Positions 14,214 through 14,908 of a DNA stretch of 14,908 bases are shown piece by piece (the first letter of the stretch is position 1; the number at the start of each line of letters is the position of its first letter). Under the pieces are notes generated by a model. The model was not told where the DNA came from, did not search any database, and saw only the letters and a list, made by a program, of their open reading frames with translations. Source of the stretch: Candidatus Thorarchaeota archaeon (GTDB lineage: Archaea > Asgardarchaeota > Thorarchaeia > Thorarchaeales > Thorarchaeaceae); NCBI GenBank assembly GCA_016840825.1, contig JAEORN010000021.1:1-14908 (forward strand). Direction: 5' to 3'. The translations under genes were made by a program, and so were the position numbers.

Positions 14214-14908
14214 TTAGGTCTTATTCTCAGCTGGAGGTTCTGGACGCGTCCAAGTAGTAATTAGTTTCACTTCTTTCGCTTTCTCAACTACTTTGAGTGC
14301 GTCAGCTGCAATACCAATTTCTGCATACTGTACATTTTCTATATACCTCGATTCTTTTGGAAGCTCGATTGTAATCGTTTTTCCAGCAATTGAGGCACTA
14401 TACTGATCTGTAGGTAATGCAGGAATTCTTCTCTTTATCACAGCAAGAAGTTTCTGAATAGGATCTGAAATGATCTCTTTTACTGTAATATCAAAAATGA
14501 GAGTCTTCCCAGCAAGTGGGTTGTTGAAATCTACTCTTACAGTTCTCCCAAGCGATGCGGTTACAATTCCCCTCTCTCTACCGAAGGTAATCTCTTCACC
14601 CTTGTAGCCCTTAGCACCCTGTTTCTGCAACTTAGTTAGAGGGATCTTCTTAATCAAGTTCGGGTCTCTAGGACCAGCACCCTTTTCTGGGGGCACTTCG
14701 ATTGTTTTCGATTCGCCTACTTTCATCCCTACCATTTCTTCTTCGAGAGCAGCTAAAAGCCAATTCCATCCTATTGCTACAAGCATAGGCTCGAATTGCC
14801 CTTTTTCTGTGGATAGGTCATTGGCCTTGGCAACTTCTTCCATAGTCGTATCGAATATCTTTCCATCATCCTTGGTTTTGCCTGTGTAATCTATGTAAAC
14901 CAAGCTCT
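14214..14908 (-). CDS. FKBP-type peptidyl-prolyl cis-trans isomerase, long archaeal form (5' end cut)
   Basis: About 230 residues are visible, and the frame runs off the right edge; the TTG at 14903 falls inside the domain, so the true start lies outside. The FKBP fold is clear: VYIDYTGKTKDDGKIFDTT at the start, then GWNWLLAALEEEMVGMKVGE with the VGxxK turn, an inserted flap with PPEKGAGPRDPNLI, and VDFNNPLAGKTLIFDITVKEI closing the domain. A C-terminal domain of about 85 residues (from roughly 145) matches the layout of long archaeal FKBPs such as the M. jannaschii FKBP26 type. These act as proline isomerases and folding chaperones in the cytoplasm. The neighbouring proteasome subunit suggests a protein quality-control neighbourhood. 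Confidence 0.92.
   Translation of the reverse strand, partial: SLVYIDYTGKTKDDGKIFDTTMEEVAKANDLSTEKGQFEPMLVAIGWNWLLAALEEEMVGMKVGESKTIEVPPEKGAGPRDPNLIKKIPLTKLQKQGAKGYKGEEITFGRERGIVTASLGRTVRVDFNNPLAGKTLIFDITVKEIISDPIQKLLAVIKRRIPALPTDQYSASIAGKTITIELPKESRYIENVQYAEIGIAADALKVVEKAKEVKLITTWTRPEPPAENKT

Noticed and set aside
1..14908. CRISPR array, insertion sequence, rRNA or tRNA gene
   Set aside because: No regularly spaced repeats, transposase, terminal repeats or cloverleaf-like sequence was seen; the only internal repetition is the protein modules and short hairpins listed.

Overview
The window is archaeal chromosome. It encodes a set of information-processing and housekeeping proteins found together only in archaea: eL37, an Sm-like protein, an MCT-1-type PUA protein, the KH/beta-CASP nuclease aCPSF1 (FttA), a 20S proteasome beta subunit, a long FKBP-type isomerase and SepF. 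Shine-Dalgarno motifs match the archaeal type (GGAGGTGA), and several candidate TATA boxes are visible. The lineage cannot be fixed without a search. An Asgard (Thorarchaeota-like) or other mesophilic archaeon is a low-confidence guess from protein style and moderate GC.

Region 1 (1-207, minus) is the start of a membrane protein cut by the left edge. It is divergent from region 2.

Region 2 (385-7014, plus) is the most unusual part. Four overlapping or closely packed genes encode an anchored metallophosphoesterase, a YkoE-like ECF S component, a double-ATPase EcfA (YkoD-like) and EcfT (YkoC-like). A fifth gene after a 71-base gap encodes an anchored surface protein. A degenerate sulfite-oxidase-type (molybdopterin-domain-like) module occurs once at the C-terminus of the phosphoesterase, once (divergent) at the C-terminus of the S component, and four times in tandem in the surface protein. 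The shared module ties enzyme, transporter and surface protein into one probable scavenging and uptake system. YkoEDC homology suggests a thiamine or hydroxymethylpyrimidine-like substrate, but this is not proven.

Region 3 (7086-7545, minus) is an Sm-like protein/eL37 operon that converges on region 2 across a terminator-like hairpin. It is divergent from a PUA-domain translation factor (7708-8211, plus).

Region 4 (8208-10901, minus) is a large Ski2-like helicase with an N-terminal winged helix and altered helicase motifs. It is divergent from sepF (11020-11415, plus).

Region 5 (11420-14908, minus) runs in transcription order FKBP-type isomerase (cut by the right edge), proteasome beta subunit, aCPSF1. 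The gaps between these genes hold two conspicuous inverted repeats. Two convergent gene pairs (8208-8211 and 11415/11420) leave no room for a terminator between them.
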